Assembly: GCA_903928115.1 (NCBI GenBank)
Contig: CAIYPP010000113.1
Span: forward strand, 80,785-144,784
DNA: 64,000 bases
Origin: an uncultured Planctomycetota bacterium
GTDB taxonomy: Bacteria; Planctomycetota; UBA1135; GCA-002686595
Reading direction: 5' to 3'
Shown piece by piece: positions 1-9,256 of this stretch; within the stretch, counting starts at the first letter, position 1; every line of letters starts with the position of its first letter. The notes below the pieces were generated by a model. It saw nothing but the letters and a program-made list of their open reading frames with translations. It had not been told where the DNA came from and did not search any database. Both the position numbers and the translations under genes were made by a program.

Positions 1-371
1 CGCAGGGCAAGCTCGCTGGCAAGACCAAGGTCGACTCGCGCCAAGCCGCGCTGGAGTGGATCGAGCGCCACATCCCCAAGGGGGCACGCATCGCCTGCGA
101 GGAACGAGCGCCGAAGCTCGAGGGCTACGAGCTCGTGCAGGCGCGCTCGATCGCGGCGCCCACGGATCGTACGGCCGAGATCGAGGCGCAGGCCGACTGG
201 GTGGTCGTGACGCTGATGAGCGAGCGGCTGATCGAGCGCGACCCGGCGTGGGCGGGCGCGCGCGAGGTGTATGCGAAGTTCGCGGAGCGCCACGAGCTTG
301 CTGCGGAGTTCCTGGGCCGCGGCGTCGACTACGCAGGGCGGGACATTCGCATCTTCCGCGTCCGGCGCTGA
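1..371 (+). CDS. C-terminal part of a membrane glycosyltransferase (ArnT/PMT-like), cut by window edge
   Basis: An open frame enters from the left edge (first whole codon at base 3) and stops at 369-371, giving about 122 residues. It contains ALEWIERHIPKGARIACEE, a sequence typical of the soluble C-terminal segment that follows the membrane part of bacterial GT-C (family 39-like) glycosyltransferases. The end, FLGRGVDYAGRDIRIFRVRR, also fits that family. These enzymes move sugars from polyprenyl-phosphate donors outside the inner membrane. The membrane and catalytic part lies outside the window, so the family call rests only on the tail. A related GT-C gene lies on the other strand at 1617-3218. 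Confidence 0.5.
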   Translation, partial: QGKLAGKTKVDSRQAALEWIERHIPKGARIACEERAPKLEGYELVQARSIAAPTDRTAEIEAQADWVVVTLMSERLIERDPAWAGAREVYAKFAERHELAAEFLGRGVDYAGRDIRIFRVRR

Positions 372-504
372 GTTCGCAGACGCCGAACTCGGATTCGTCG
401 AGCTCGGATCCGTCGGCGTTCAGCGAGCTGGACCGAAAGCGAGCGAGGCCACCGCGCGCGTGCGCAGTAGCCTCGCTGGAAGGCGACGGAACGGTCGCGG
501 GACT

Positions 505-1053
505 TCAGCCGGAGACGCGCTCGCGGAACTCGAGCGTCACGGGGTCGAGACGCACCTTCTCGCCGACGTTGACGAGGTTCGAGACCTTGATCTTGATGCC
601 GTTCTCGAGCACGGCGTCCTTCCACGACGCGTTCGCGCCCTTCATCGGCGGCGCGCACTCGGCGACCTTGCAGACCACCGAGCTCGGCGGGCTCACGGTC
701 ACGAGCTGGCCATTCACGAGGAAGCCGATGTACTTGTCCGAGCCCCAGACGAGCGCGTCCTTGGCGGCCTCGACCGAGCAGCGGAACTCGTTGCCCTCGG
801 CGTCGTAGAAGACCTCTTCGGGGCCTTCCTGATAGGAGTGCGAGAGCTCGACGTTGTCCTTCTCGAGCACCTCGAACTTGGTATCGCCGTGCTCCTTGAG
901 CTCGGTCACGCGGCCCGTGAGCAGGTCCTTCAGCGTCACGAACACGTACTGGCGGCGATCGTTGCGCATGATGCTCCAGTCGATGACGGTGCACATGCGG
1001 CCTTGGTAGTCGAGCAGGTAACCCTTGCGGATTTCGAGAGCGCTGGCTTGCAC
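505..1053 (-). CDS. efp: Elongation factor P-like protein with atypical tip loop
   Basis: This is a 182-residue protein of normal EF-P length with the three expected beta-barrel domains. Domain I begins ALEIRKGYLLDYQGR, the LLTG segment is present, and the C-terminal OB domain contains a motif like NGIKIKVSNLVNVGEKVRLD. EF-P binds between the ribosomal P and E sites and relieves stalling at polyproline. Modified EF-Ps carry Lys or Arg in a PGKG- or PGR-like loop. Here the loop reads IMRNDRRQYV, which puts Arg33 where E. coli has Lys34, with no proline or glycine. The start is GTG at 1053; the first internal Met is residue 20, inside domain I. A TAGACT -10-like box lies 33 bases upstream (1087-1092). 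EarP, EpmA and EpmB genes are not in the window. Confidence 0.88.
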   Translation of the reverse strand: MQASALEIRKGYLLDYQGRMCTVIDWSIMRNDRRQYVFVTLKDLLTGRVTELKEHGDTKFEVLEKDNVELSHSYQEGPEEVFYDAEGNEFRCSVEAAKDALVWGSDKYIGFLVNGQLVTVSPPSSVVCKVAECAPPMKGANASWKDAVLENGIKIKVSNLVNVGEKVRLDPVTLEFRERVSG

Positions 1054-1106
1054 GGGAGAGGTCCTCGGAGGGGATGGGGGCGAAACAGTCTAGCGCCGCG
1101 GCGCGG

Positions 1107-1565
1107 CTACAGGAACTCGATCCGGCCCTGCGGGAGGAGGTAGACGATCAGCATCGTGCCGCCCGCGACGGTGGGCACGTGCTGGGAGCCCGGTGCCTCG
1201 ACGACCCAGCCCGGCCCCTGCCCCATGAAGGTCGGCTGGCCCTCGATGGCCATGCAGAAGTTGAGCTCGCCGTTGGGGTGGCGGTGCAGGGGGCCCGCGC
1301 CGTTCATGTAGACGACGTCGATCGAGAAGTCGTGCGTCTCGGGCAGCGCCTTGGTCACGCGGCCGTAGCGCACTGGCAGCTCGCCTCGGTTCGCTATCTC
1401 CCCGCGCTGGTACAGCGCAACGAGCTCCGCCTGCAGCGCGCGCGCGGCGGGCCCCTTGGGGTCGAAGCGGCGGCACAGCTCCGCGGCCGTGGCAGCGGGG
1501 TCGGTGGGCGAGAGGCCCTTGGCGGCTTCGAGGAGCGGACGGAAGGCTTCGAGGGTGGTGCTCAT
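1107..1565 (-). CDS. DUF4863 / 4-hydroxylaminobenzoate lyase-like cupin
   Basis: This protein has 152 residues. The second half looks like a small beta-barrel with the signature HRHPNGELNF, then a GPGWVVEAPGSQHVPTV segment and a hydrophobic end with LLPQG. This matches my recollection of the DUF4863 family, whose described member PnbB is a 4-hydroxylaminobenzoate lyase in nitrobenzoate degradation. The histidines of HRH and SQH are candidate metal ligands. The N-terminal 70 residues look helical. No aromatic-degradation genes are nearby, so the real substrate is unknown and the lyase name should be read only as family membership. The gene lies 53 bases upstream of efp in the same direction. 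The start is ATG at 1563-1565, preceded by a weak AGAGAAG. Confidence 0.6.
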   Translation of the reverse strand: MSTTLEAFRPLLEAAKGLSPTDPAATAAELCRRFDPKGPAARALQAELVALYQRGEIANRGELPVRYGRVTKALPETHDFSIDVVYMNGAGPLHRHPNGELNFCMAIEGQPTFMGQGPGWVVEAPGSQHVPTVAGGTMLIVYLLPQGRIEFL

Positions 1566-1616
1566 GGCGAGTTCTTCTCTTTCGGCGCGCTGTTGTAGTG
1601 CGGCGCGGTTCCCTGC

Positions 1617-3218
1617 TCAACGCCGGAAGCGCACGAGCAGCAGCGCGGTGTCCGCGCGGAAGCCCGCGGCGACCTCGAGCGGCACGAGGCGGAACTCAAA
1701 CTTGGCGAGCGCGCTCTCATTGGGCCCCGTGATCGCGCCGTCGGCCCCGAGGGCTTGCCAGCTCTTCGGCAGGATCTTCCACGGATCGCGCGCATCGACC
1801 ACGCGCGCGTTGAAGTACGTCGGCGCATACTTTTCGAACGCCGCGAACTCGATCTTGCGGTCGTGACCGGGCATCTCCCGCGCCTCGGGATCGACGGGCG
1901 CGAGGGGCTCGCGGTTGGTGAGACCGTGGGTGTCGAGCACGACGAGCTCGGGCGCGTAGTAGCCGAAAGCGCCGATGTTGCCGAGCACGATCGACTCTCC
2001 CGGGGCGGTCGCGATACCGAGCGCGCGGCCCACCTCGATCCAGTCGCGGATGTCGACCACGCCCTTGGCCCACATCGCGTGCTCGGTGCGGTACTCCTGA
2101 CTCCAGCGGAAGTGCGCGCGCTCGCGCAGCCCGAGCGGAGTGACGTGCAGGTCGAAGCACGGCAGCGCGCCGAGTGCGACGAGCGGGGCGCCGAGCGCGA
2201 GGCGACGTGCATCGCTCGCCAGCGTCGCGAGCCACGCGCCCAGCGCGAGCGCCGCGAACGGCATCGCGGGCACGAGCATGCGATACATCATCATCCAGTC
2301 GCCGCCGAGCACGATCAGGTAGGCGAACGCGCACGCGCAGAAGACGAGGGCTCCGCGTGCGAGGCCGGTGCCGTCGCGTCGAGCGCGCGCGACAGCGCCG
2401 CCGAGCGCGATGGGAACGCTCGCGACGCAGAGGCACAGGCTCGCGACATACTGCGCGCCGCGCAGCAAGTACTTCGCGCCGAATGCGACCTTGATGCGCG
2501 CGGTGTTGGGCTGCAGCGCCTCGAAGTAGCTCCAGCGGAATGCGAGGTACGCGAGCGCGGTCGCGAGCGTCACGAGCGCGACGACGGCCACAGCGCGCAG
2601 CATCGCCCGACGCTCGCTCGGGTCCGCTGCGAGCGCTGCGAGCGCGCTCATCGCAACCCAGACGAAGCCGTCGGCGCGCGTGAGGACCGCGATCGCGGCC
2701 CACGCGGACGCGCCGAGGACGTGGGGCGCTCCTCGCTGGGCGCACAGCCGCTCGAACACGCCGAAGACGCACAGCGAAAAGGCCATCGTCTCGAGGCCGC
2801 TCGTCGACCAGACGGCGATGGGGGCGAGCGCGGCGAAGGCAAGTGCGGTGAGTTGCGCGCTCCAACCCGTGCCGAAGCGGCCTTGCGCGACGCGGGCGAC
2901 GAGCGCGAGCAGTGCGATGGCGCACAGGACGCCGAGCACGCGACTTCCCACCTCGGGCGGGAGCTCCGCGAGCTCCATCGCGGCGCAGACTAGGGTCCAG
3001 AGGAAGTTCGAATAGCCCTCGACGGGAGGCGCCTCGCCGATGTTCCAGACGAGGCCGTGCCCCGACGCGAGGTGGTCCGCATAGCGGAACGAGATGAAGG
3101 CGTCGTCGACGAGGAAGTTCATCGTCCCTGCCAGCGCGAGGAGCACGGGCAAGGCGAGAAGGGCTGCGCCAGAGAGGAGCGGCAGGCGGCTGCGAGGGGC
3201 GTCCACGGTGCTGATCAT
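1617..3218 (-). CDS. GT-C membrane glycosyltransferase, AftB/ArnT-like
   Basis: This is a 533-residue polytopic membrane protein with about ten hydrophobic segments. The first periplasmic loop carries LVDDAFISFRYADHL, with the adjacent acidic pair Asp38-Asp39. It is followed by GHGLVWN and VEGYSNFLW, the hallmark of GT-C enzymes related to actinobacterial arabinofuranosyltransferases. These use polyprenyl-phosphate sugars as donors. The C-terminal soluble part contains GNIGAFGYYAPELVVLD followed by HGLTN, also typical of this family. I chose ATG at 3218 because the reading frame upstream of it is arginine- and proline-rich and does not look coding. The sugar transferred cannot be told. The gene is divergent from 3303, with 84 bases between. 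A DprE-like pair at 28.6-30.9 kb could supply a polyprenyl-pentose donor, but that link is speculative. Confidence 0.72.
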   Translation of the reverse strand: MISTVDAPRSRLPLLSGAALLALPVLLALAGTMNFLVDDAFISFRYADHLASGHGLVWNIGEAPPVEGYSNFLWTLVCAAMELAELPPEVGSRVLGVLCAIALLALVARVAQGRFGTGWSAQLTALAFAALAPIAVWSTSGLETMAFSLCVFGVFERLCAQRGAPHVLGASAWAAIAVLTRADGFVWVAMSALAALAADPSERRAMLRAVAVVALVTLATALAYLAFRWSYFEALQPNTARIKVAFGAKYLLRGAQYVASLCLCVASVPIALGGAVARARRDGTGLARGALVFCACAFAYLIVLGGDWMMMYRMLVPAMPFAALALGAWLATLASDARRLALGAPLVALGALPCFDLHVTPLGLRERAHFRWSQEYRTEHAMWAKGVVDIRDWIEVGRALGIATAPGESIVLGNIGAFGYYAPELVVLDTHGLTNREPLAPVDPEAREMPGHDRKIEFAAFEKYAPTYFNARVVDARDPWKILPKSWQALGADGAITGPNESALAKFEFRLVPLEVAAGFRADTALLLVRFRR

Positions 3219-3286
3219 GCGCGGCCCGAGCGCGCGAGTCGAGCGATCGACACATGAGCGGGCGTGGTTCCGCGGCTCGCGCTCCC

Positions 3287-3292
3287 TACAAT
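3287..3292 (+). promoter_or_regulatory. -10-like box TACAAT
   Basis: TACAAT ends 10 bases before the ATG at 3303. No Shine-Dalgarno sequence lies between them and no clear -35 is visible. It is one of the TANNNT boxes found just before starts in this window. Confidence 0.5.
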
Positions 3293-3302
3293 CGGAGCCG
3301 CG

Positions 3303-5330
3303 ATGCCCCAGCAACCCCGCAGGCTCCTGATCGCAGCGCTCTTCTTGCTCGTCGCGAGCTGGGCCGCGTGGCCCGTGCTCGAAGCGGGCTTCCACGGCGC
3401 CGAAGTCGGGCTCTTGGAGCGCGCGCGCGCCTCGCGGAGCCTGATCGACCCGGAGATCGCGCAGGGGCACCTACTCGCGAGCCTCGACCTCGCGGCGACC
3501 GCGGGCCGCGTGCCCGCCGTGGTCGCGCGCCTCGAGAGCTACTTCTGGCTCTTGCTCGCCGCGCTCGCGCTCGGACGCTGCGCGCGGCGACTGCTGCTCC
3601 CGTGGAGCGGCGGTGAGCTCGCGCGTGCGGCTGGCTGGGCCTCGTCGCTCGTGTTCGCGCTGCACCCCGTCGCGTTCGCCGCAGTCGCGAGCGTGACCGC
3701 GCGTGCGGATCTGATGGCTCTGTGTTTTTCGACGGGCAGCCTGTGGGCCTACCTGCACGCGCGGCAGCAGCGGAGCTCGGGGATCCTCGCGATCGCCGCG
3801 CTCTGCGCCGTCTTGGCGGGTCTGTCGAGCGATCTCGCGCTCTCGCTTCCGGCTTGGCTCGCCGCCGCGGAGTTCCTCTCCGCGAATCGGCAGCGCAGCG
3901 CCGCGACGCGGGGCCGCTCCGCGCTCGCTGTCGCCGCGGTGTCGCTCGCCTGCGTCCTTTTCGATACGTGGATTCGCAGCCTCGCGCTCGACGAACTGTC
4001 CCCGCCGCAGGCCGTCCGAGCGCTCGGGAGCGCCCAAGGCGCCGCTGCGCTCTTCGAGCGCCTCGGCTCGATCCTATTCCCCGTCAACGTCCACGTCCTC
4101 GGCGCGCTGGGATTTGCCCTCGCCGGATTGCTCGCGCTCGCGGCGCTCCAGCCGATCCTCGTCGCTGCGCGCTCCGCGCCGCGACTGTGGGGCCGCATCT
4201 TGGGCCTGTGGGCCCTCGCGCTGCTCCTCGCCGAGCTCGTCGGCCGCGGGGTGCGCGTGCAGCCGACGGACCTGCGCGACGCGGAGGCTCTGCTGCTCTC
4301 GGCAGCGGTGCTCTCCGTCGGGCTGGGCCTCGGCAGCGTCGCGATGTCCGGCGTGCGGCGCGTCGTGACGCCCCTCGTGCTCGCGCTCGGACTCGGCGTG
4401 CTCTCGCACTTCGCCGGCATCGCGCACCGCAGCGCAGGTGTCGAGCTCGCGGACCTCCAGCGCGCGCTCGCGGAACTTCCCGAGGGAGATGCGTGGATCG
4501 TGGACTCGCCGGAGGTCGTGCTCGGGGTGCGCTGTGCCGAGGGCGCGCTCGCCGCGACCACCGCAGCCGGCGCCGAGCTGGCGCGTGTCGACAGCGAGAG
4601 CTTGGTGCTTCAGGCCTGCGATGGGCGGCTCGAGCGTGCGCGCGCCGAAGGCCTCGGCCTGCTGCTGCGCGGAAGCGCCGGCTGGCGGGCTCGCGCGGTG
4701 TCGGCGCCGTCGAGCGTGCCCCTGCCGGCCCCTTGGTTCCGCGACGGCATCTCCCCGGCGCTCGAGCTCGATCCGCTTGCGGCGGGCGCGTTGGTCGTGC
4801 GCGGCGCTGTCGGGTGCGACACGAGCGCGCCGCCGCAGCTCGCTTGGCGTGCTGCCGGCTCGTCCGAGGGTGAAGACGGCCGCATCGCGGGCGTCTGGTC
4901 GTACTTGGGCGAAGCGCCGGAGGCGGTGTTCGATCTGCGCTCGGAGCCCGAGTGGCTCGCCGCAGGACGCGTCGGGCAGGTCTGGTCGGCGGCGGGCTGG
5001 AGCCGCATCGCGCAGGCCGAGTTCGCGCCGGAGCTTCCGGAGCCTTTGCTGCAGGGCGGAATCGAGCTCGCCGAGGTCGCACCGAACCAGCGGCAGTTCC
5101 TTGTGCGCATACCGTCGGGACTATCGGAGGCGGAGGATCCCCGCTCGAGCTGGCGGTTGCGGGTCGCCTGCGAGGACGGCTCCGTGCTGCGGATCGCTGG
5201 CGAGCGCGAGGGCGAAGGTCCCGTGCGCTTCCCTGCGCCGAGCCGCGCGCTCGGGCGCACGGCGCAGCTAGAGCACACCGTCGATGGCGTGGCCATCGAG
5301 CGCCGCGCCGTCTCACTGCCTCAGCCCTGA
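3303..5330 (+). CDS. Membrane protein with TMTC-like motif and large C-terminal soluble domain
   Basis: This is a 675-residue protein. The first ~385 residues are strongly hydrophobic with about nine membrane segments; the remaining ~290 are soluble and mostly beta-like. Around residues 121-137 it reads HPVAFAAVASVTARADLMA. That resembles the HPVHxEAVAxIxGRADL signature of TMTC-type O-mannosyltransferases and related bacterial TPR-linked membrane proteins. No TPRs are present here; the soluble part is unfamiliar to me. The start is set at ATG 3303, 10 bases after a TACAAT box, rather than at the in-frame codon 39 bases upstream, which precedes that box. A sugar-transfer role is plausible from the motif and from the neighbouring GT-C gene, but is unproven. 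Confidence 0.6.
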   Translation: MPQQPRRLLIAALFLLVASWAAWPVLEAGFHGAEVGLLERARASRSLIDPEIAQGHLLASLDLAATAGRVPAVVARLESYFWLLLAALALGRCARRLLLPWSGGELARAAGWASSLVFALHPVAFAAVASVTARADLMALCFSTGSLWAYLHARQQRSSGILAIAALCAVLAGLSSDLALSLPAWLAAAEFLSANRQRSAATRGRSALAVAAVSLACVLFDTWIRSLALDELSPPQAVRALGSAQGAAALFERLGSILFPVNVHVLGALGFALAGLLALAALQPILVAARSAPRLWGRILGLWALALLLAELVGRGVRVQPTDLRDAEALLLSAAVLSVGLGLGSVAMSGVRRVVTPLVLALGLGVLSHFAGIAHRSAGVELADLQRALAELPEGDAWIVDSPEVVLGVRCAEGALAATTAAGAELARVDSESLVLQACDGRLERARAEGLGLLLRGSAGWRARAVSAPSSVPLPAPWFRDGISPALELDPLAAGALVVRGAVGCDTSAPPQLAWRAAGSSEGEDGRIAGVWSYLGEAPEAVFDLRSEPEWLAAGRVGQVWSAAGWSRIAQAEFAPELPEPLLQGGIELAEVAPNQRQFLVRIPSGLSEAEDPRSSWRLRVACEDGSVLRIAGEREGEGPVRFPAPSRALGRTAQLEHTVDGVAIERRAVSLPQP

Positions 5331-5342
5331 GCGCGCGCTGCG

Positions 5343-8300
5343 TCAGTTCGCCGCGCCGAGCCGCGCGAGGTCGACCTCGATGGTCGCGAGCTGCTGCGTG
5401 AGGTCGGCGACCGACGGGTTGTGGTAGAGCGCGTAGCGGATCTCCGAACGCGCGTTCTGGAGGAGCTTGCGTCGGCCTTCCGTGTCGTTCGCGGGCAGGC
5501 TCTCGGCCTGCATGCGCAGCACCTGCGTGTAGTTCATCGACGCCTGCCAGTTGCGCAGCTTCGCGTCGCGCAGGATCGCACGGCGGAAGTACTCACCCGC
5601 GCGGACGACGTCGCCGCTGCGGCCGACGAGCTCGCCCAACAGGTACAGCGCGTCGCCGTTCTCCTCGTACTCGACGAGGTCTTCGAGCATCTTGCGGGCC
5701 TCGTCCATCCGGCCCGCGCCCATCGCGAGGCGCGCGAGCGACAGCTTCGGGTCGGTACGCGTGGTGCCAGCGTTCATCACGTTGAGCAGCGTGTTGACGC
5801 ATTCCTCGCTGCGGCCGACGCGGTCGTAGGCCTGAGCGAGCGCGATCGACGCGCCCGAGTTCGTCGGCTCCTTGCGGACGGCCTGCTCGAGATAGGGGAC
5901 GGCCGCCTCGAGCCCTTGCGTGGACTGCACGATCTGCGCCCAGTTGAAGGACTCCGAGAAGCCCATCTGCGCGATCTCGACTTGAAGTCCTCGCGCGGGG
6001 CGCGATGCCGCGCCCGTGTCGGTCGCCCGCGGCGCGCGCGAGCGCAGCGACTTCGCCATGCGGTGCTCGCGCGTGAGGATGTTGTCGACGCTGGCGAGCG
6101 TGGCTTGGAATTCTTGCTGGTGGAGCGGCTCGCCCTGGGCCTCGCGCCACAGCAGGTAGCGATCGAAGAGCGAGTCGGTGAGCCCGTCGGGCTGCAGGTC
6201 GAAGCCCGAGTCGACTTCGAGCAGGTCGGCGTTGCGACCGAGGAACATGTTGCGTGCGCCGAGGTACTCGAGGCGCTGGTGGTCGTCGGTATTGAGCGGC
6301 CCTTCACCGACGAGCGCCGCGAAGTGCGCCGAGTTCGCGCCGTGGTACGCGAGCATGCCGCAGAGGTTGTAGACGCCGACGCGCGCGAGGTCCGAGCGGA
6401 TCTCGGGCCTGTCGAAGAGCGCTTCCATCGCTGCGAAGTCGACCGGCAGCGGCTCCATCGAGGCGAGGCCGATCGTGTCGGACTCGACCGTGAGGAAGCA
6501 CTGCACGTGCGGGAAGACCTCGTGGATCGTGCGCGTGATCAGCTGGATCGTCTCGTTGGACTGCTCGTAGTGGTGGAACCACACCATCATGATTCCGCCC
6601 TTTTCGAGGCGGTCGCGGCAGTCCTCGAAGAAGTCGACCGTGAAGAGGCTGCCGATGCCGGCGATCCACGGGTTCGAGGGCTGCGACACGATCAGGTCGT
6701 ACTTGCGGGGCACCGTGCGCAAGAAGGTGCGCGCGTCATCGAGGTAGACGTGCGTCTTTTGGTTCGAGAGCACGTTGTGGTTCGCGCCCGTGAAGAGCCG
6801 GTCGGCGTCGAGCACGGCCTTCGAGATCTCGACCACGTCGATGCGCTCGACCTCGTCGTACAGCGAGATCGCGCCCGTGGTGACGCCCGAGCCGTGGCCG
6901 ATCACCATCACGTTGGCCTTGTCCTCCGCCGACTTGGGCAGGAAGAACATCGGGATGTGGCCCGAGAGGAGGAACGTGATCATGTCGAGCGGACCCGTCG
7001 AGGCGTCGCCCTTGCTGTTGATGTAGATCGCGGCCAGCCGCTCGCGGCGCACGCCCATGACCGAGGCGTCGGCGTCCTCCCACATGCCGAAGTCGTCCCA
7101 GCCGTCGACCATCGGGTCGGGGTCGCGCAGGTGCTTCTTCTTCCACCACTCGAAGTTCGAGGCGGGGTGGCGCGAGAGCAAGAGCGAGTCCGCGTCGGCG
7201 GGCGGACCCTGACGCAGGCGCAGGTGGCCTTCGCTCTGGCGAATCGTGCGCGCCCACTCCGCGACACGCTGCCCGCGCACCTCGATGAAGCCGCGCGTCG
7301 CGTAGAAGACCACTCCGGCGAGTGTGGCGACGGCCGCCGTCGCGCGCAGCACGAGCGAGGCGTCGGCGGCTGCGACGAGCAGGAGCGCAATCGCGAGCGC
7401 GTTGAGCGCGAGGTTGAAGTGGAAGGCGCCGTCCATGCCCATCCACGGCATGAGGACGAGGCTCGTCACGATCACGCCGAGCACGTTGCCGATCGTGTTC
7501 CAAGCGTAGGTGTTGCCGACCGAGCTGCCGATCTGCGCAGCGCTGCGCGCTTGGATCTGACTGACGAGCGGGAAGCCAAACCCGATGCAGACCGTCGGGA
7601 GCAGCAGCATCAGGAAGCAGTACGCCGCCTGACCCGCGAGGAAGAGCTCGTAGCCGCCCTCGACCTCTCCCGAAGGCACGGGGCTGGTCGGGTCGGCGAA
7701 GACGAGCAGGTCAGTGCGCATCGAGCTGATGAAGTACGGCAGGCGCTCGATCACAGGCGTGATCGCGAGCAACGACAGCAGCACCGCGACCTGCGAGGCC
7801 GCGAGCCACCACAGCGGGCGCTTCACGTTGACGACGGACACGATCCAGCTGCCGATGCCGATGCCCGTGATGAAGCACATCAACATCACGGTGAACGAGT
7901 TGTTCGACGAGCCGAAGCCGAGCCCGATCACGCGCAGGAACACGATCTCGTAGCCCATCGCGGCGAAGCCGGAGAGCGCGAGGGCCCACAGCGTGGCGCG
8001 GAACTGGCCTTGGGTGTACTGCGGACCTTCGAGCGCCGCTTGGTTCGTGACGACCTTCGGCTCCGACGCTCCGCGCGCATCGGCGAGCCACACGAGCCCG
8101 GCGGCGACGAAGTTCATCGATGATGCGACGCCCAAGGCCGACCAGATGCCGAGCTCGGGCAGCAGATAGAAACCGGCGACGCCGGAGCCGAGCACGGCAC
8201 CGATGTTGTTGAGCGCGTAGAGGCTCGCCACGGCCTTGCGGGTCTGCGCCACCTCGTCGATCAAGTAGCGCGCGAGCACCGGCAGCGTTCCGCCCATCAT

Positions 8301-8696
8301 CACGGCGGGGGCGAGCACGACCACGAGCGACAGGACGAGACGCAGCACGAGCTTGAGGCCCGGTTGCTCGAACGTGGCAGCGGCGAGTCCCTCGTAGAGC
8401 GCGCCCGCGCCCTTGGTGAGGAACGGAAGCGCGATGCAGTAGACGCCGATCAGGACCTCGAGCCACACGTACACGCGCAGCGGGCGTTCGCGCGAGTCCG
8501 AGCGCCGCCCGAACAGCACCGCACCGAGCGCGAGGCCGCCCATGAACACGGCGAGGACCACCGCGTGCGCCTTGGCCGTGCTCCCCGTCAGGTTGGCGAG
8601 CAGCTTGGCCCACACCACCTCGTGCATGAGGCCGGCGAGGCCGGAGAGGAACAGCGCGAGGAGCACGAGCCCTCGCTGGCGCGTCGGTTGAGCCAT
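5343..8696 (-). CDS. Membrane spermidine-synthase-like protein fused to TPR repeats
   Basis: This protein has 1117 residues in three parts. Residues 1-500 form an MFS-like membrane domain (starting [20 protein letters not shown]). Residues ~510-830 hold a Rossmann domain with [16 protein letters not shown] near residue 598, then [20 protein letters not shown], and [15 protein letters not shown], the pattern of spermidine synthases. Residues ~930-1117 contain TPR-like helical repeats. Such membrane-linked synthase-like proteins are common in planctomycetes and proteobacteria, but few have a known substrate. True polyamine synthesis is not established, because the aminopropyltransferase active-site residues cannot be confirmed by eye. 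The start is ATG at 8694-8696, with no clear ribosome site or TANNNT box. The gene is convergent with the one at 3303-5330. Confidence 0.75.
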   Translation of the reverse strand: MAQPTRQRGLVLLALFLSGLAGLMHEVVWAKLLANLTGSTAKAHAVVLAVFMGGLALGAVLFGRRSDSRERPLRVYVWLEVLIGVYCIALPFLTKGAGALYEGLAAATFEQPGLKLVLRLVLSLVVVLAPAVMMGGTLPVLARYLIDEVAQTRKAVASLYALNNIGAVLGSGVAGFYLLPELGIWSALGVASSMNFVAAGLVWLADARGASEPKVVTNQAALEGPQYTQGQFRATLWALALSGFAAMGYEIVFLRVIGLGFGSSNNSFTVMLMCFITGIGIGSWIVSVVNVKRPLWWLAASQVAVLLSLLAITPVIERLPYFISSMRTDLLVFADPTSPVPSGEVEGGYELFLAGQAAYCFLMLLLPTVCIGFGFPLVSQIQARSAAQIGSSVGNTYAWNTIGNVLGVIVTSLVLMPWMGMDGAFHFNLALNALAIALLLVAAADASLVLRATAAVATLAGVVFYATRGFIEVRGQRVAEWARTIRQSEGHLRLRQGPPADADSLLLSRHPASNFEWWKKKHLRDPDPMVDGWDDFGMWEDADASVMGVRRERLAAIYINSKGDASTGPLDMITFLLSGHIPMFFLPKSAEDKANVMVIGHGSGVTTGAISLYDEVERIDVVEISKAVLDADRLFTGANHNVLSNQKTHVYLDDARTFLRTVPRKYDLIVSQPSNPWIAGIGSLFTVDFFEDCRDRLEKGGIMMVWFHHYEQSNETIQLITRTIHEVFPHVQCFLTVESDTIGLASMEPLPVDFAAMEALFDRPEIRSDLARVGVYNLCGMLAYHGANSAHFAALVGEGPLNTDDHQRLEYLGARNMFLGRNADLLEVDSGFDLQPDGLTDSLFDRYLLWREAQGEPLHQQEFQATLASVDNILTREHRMAKSLRSRAPRATDTGAASRPARGLQVEIAQMGFSESFNWAQIVQSTQGLEAAVPYLEQAVRKEPTNSGASIALAQAYDRVGRSEECVNTLLNVMNAGTTRTDPKLSLARLAMGAGRMDEARKMLEDLVEYEENGDALYLLGELVGRSGDVVRAGEYFRRAILRDAKLRNWQASMNYTQVLRMQAESLPANDTEGRRKLLQNARSEIRYALYHNPSVADLTQQLATIEVDLARLGAAN

Positions 8697-8807
8697 GGGA
8701 CGTTTCGGTTGGCTTGTGGAGGTGCGCGTGGGGGAGCGAGACCGCGGGGGAGGCTACCAAGTCGGCCCGCGGGGGAACGAGGGCGCGCGACGCGGGCGGG
8801 GGGTGGG

Positions 8808-8813
8808 TAGAGT
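8808..8813 (+). promoter_or_regulatory. -10-like box TAGAGT before queF
   Basis: TAGAGT ends 10 bases before the queF ATG, with no Shine-Dalgarno sequence between. It belongs to the recurring start-proximal TANNNT set. Confidence 0.5.
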
Positions 8814-8823
8814 GGTCGCGCCT

Positions 8824-9174
8824 ATGTCGACCCAGCCCTCCAAGCAACTCGACACCTTTCCCAACCCGGCGCCCGAGCGGGACTACGAGATCCGCTTCGA
8901 CTGCCCGGAGTTCACCTGCCTGTGCCCCAAGACGGGCCAGCCGGACTTCGCCACGATCCGCATCCGCTACGTGCCCAACGAGCGCTGCGTCGAGCTGAAG
9001 AGCCTGAAGCTGTACCTGTGGAGCTACCGCGACCTCGGCGCATTCCACGAGGCCGTGACCAACAAGATTCTCTCGGACTTGGTGGCCGCGACCGCGCCGC
9101 GTCGCATGACCGTCGAGGGGGACTTCTGGGTCCGCGGCGGCATCAAGACTGTGGTCGAGGTGAGCTACCCCTGA
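8824..9174 (+). CDS. queF: NADPH-dependent 7-cyano-7-deazaguanine reductase QueF
   Basis: This 116-residue protein is the short, unimodular type of QueF, which reduces preQ0 to preQ1 in queuosine synthesis. The signature [16 protein letters not shown] is intact. Cys34 aligns with the catalytic cysteine that forms a thioimide with preQ0, and Asp41 with the acid/base aspartate seven residues later. The substrate-binding pair [10 protein letters not shown] and the end FWVRGGIKT also match. No other queuosine genes are in the window, so the pathway must be completed elsewhere. The ATG at 8824 is supported by alignment and by the TAGAGT box before it. A likely terminator follows at 9192-9223. Confidence 0.95.
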   Translation: MSTQPSKQLDTFPNPAPERDYEIRFDCPEFTCLCPKTGQPDFATIRIRYVPNERCVELKSLKLYLWSYRDLGAFHEAVTNKILSDLVAATAPRRMTVEGDFWVRGGIKTVVEVSYP

Positions 9175-9191
9175 GCGGGCAGCTCCGCGGC

Positions 9192-9223
9192 CTGCGCGCA
9201 GGTTTTTCCGCGCAGTTCTTTCC
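9192..9223 (+). terminator. Probable intrinsic terminator after queF
   Basis: CTGCGCG (9192-9198) pairs with CGCGCAG (9209-9215) around a ten-base loop, followed by TTCTTTCC. It lies 17 bases after the queF stop. On the other strand the stem has no T tract, so it should act mainly on queF. Confidence 0.5.
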
Positions 9224-9256
9224 GCTTTCGCGGCGAGCGGTCGATGCAAGTCGCCG

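Noticed and set aside
5421..8123. A 900-codon open frame on the plus strand, antisense to the spermidine-synthase-like gene
   Set aside because: Its protein is almost wholly Arg, Ala, Val, Asp, Glu and His with no motifs; it is the expected shadow of a GC-rich gene.
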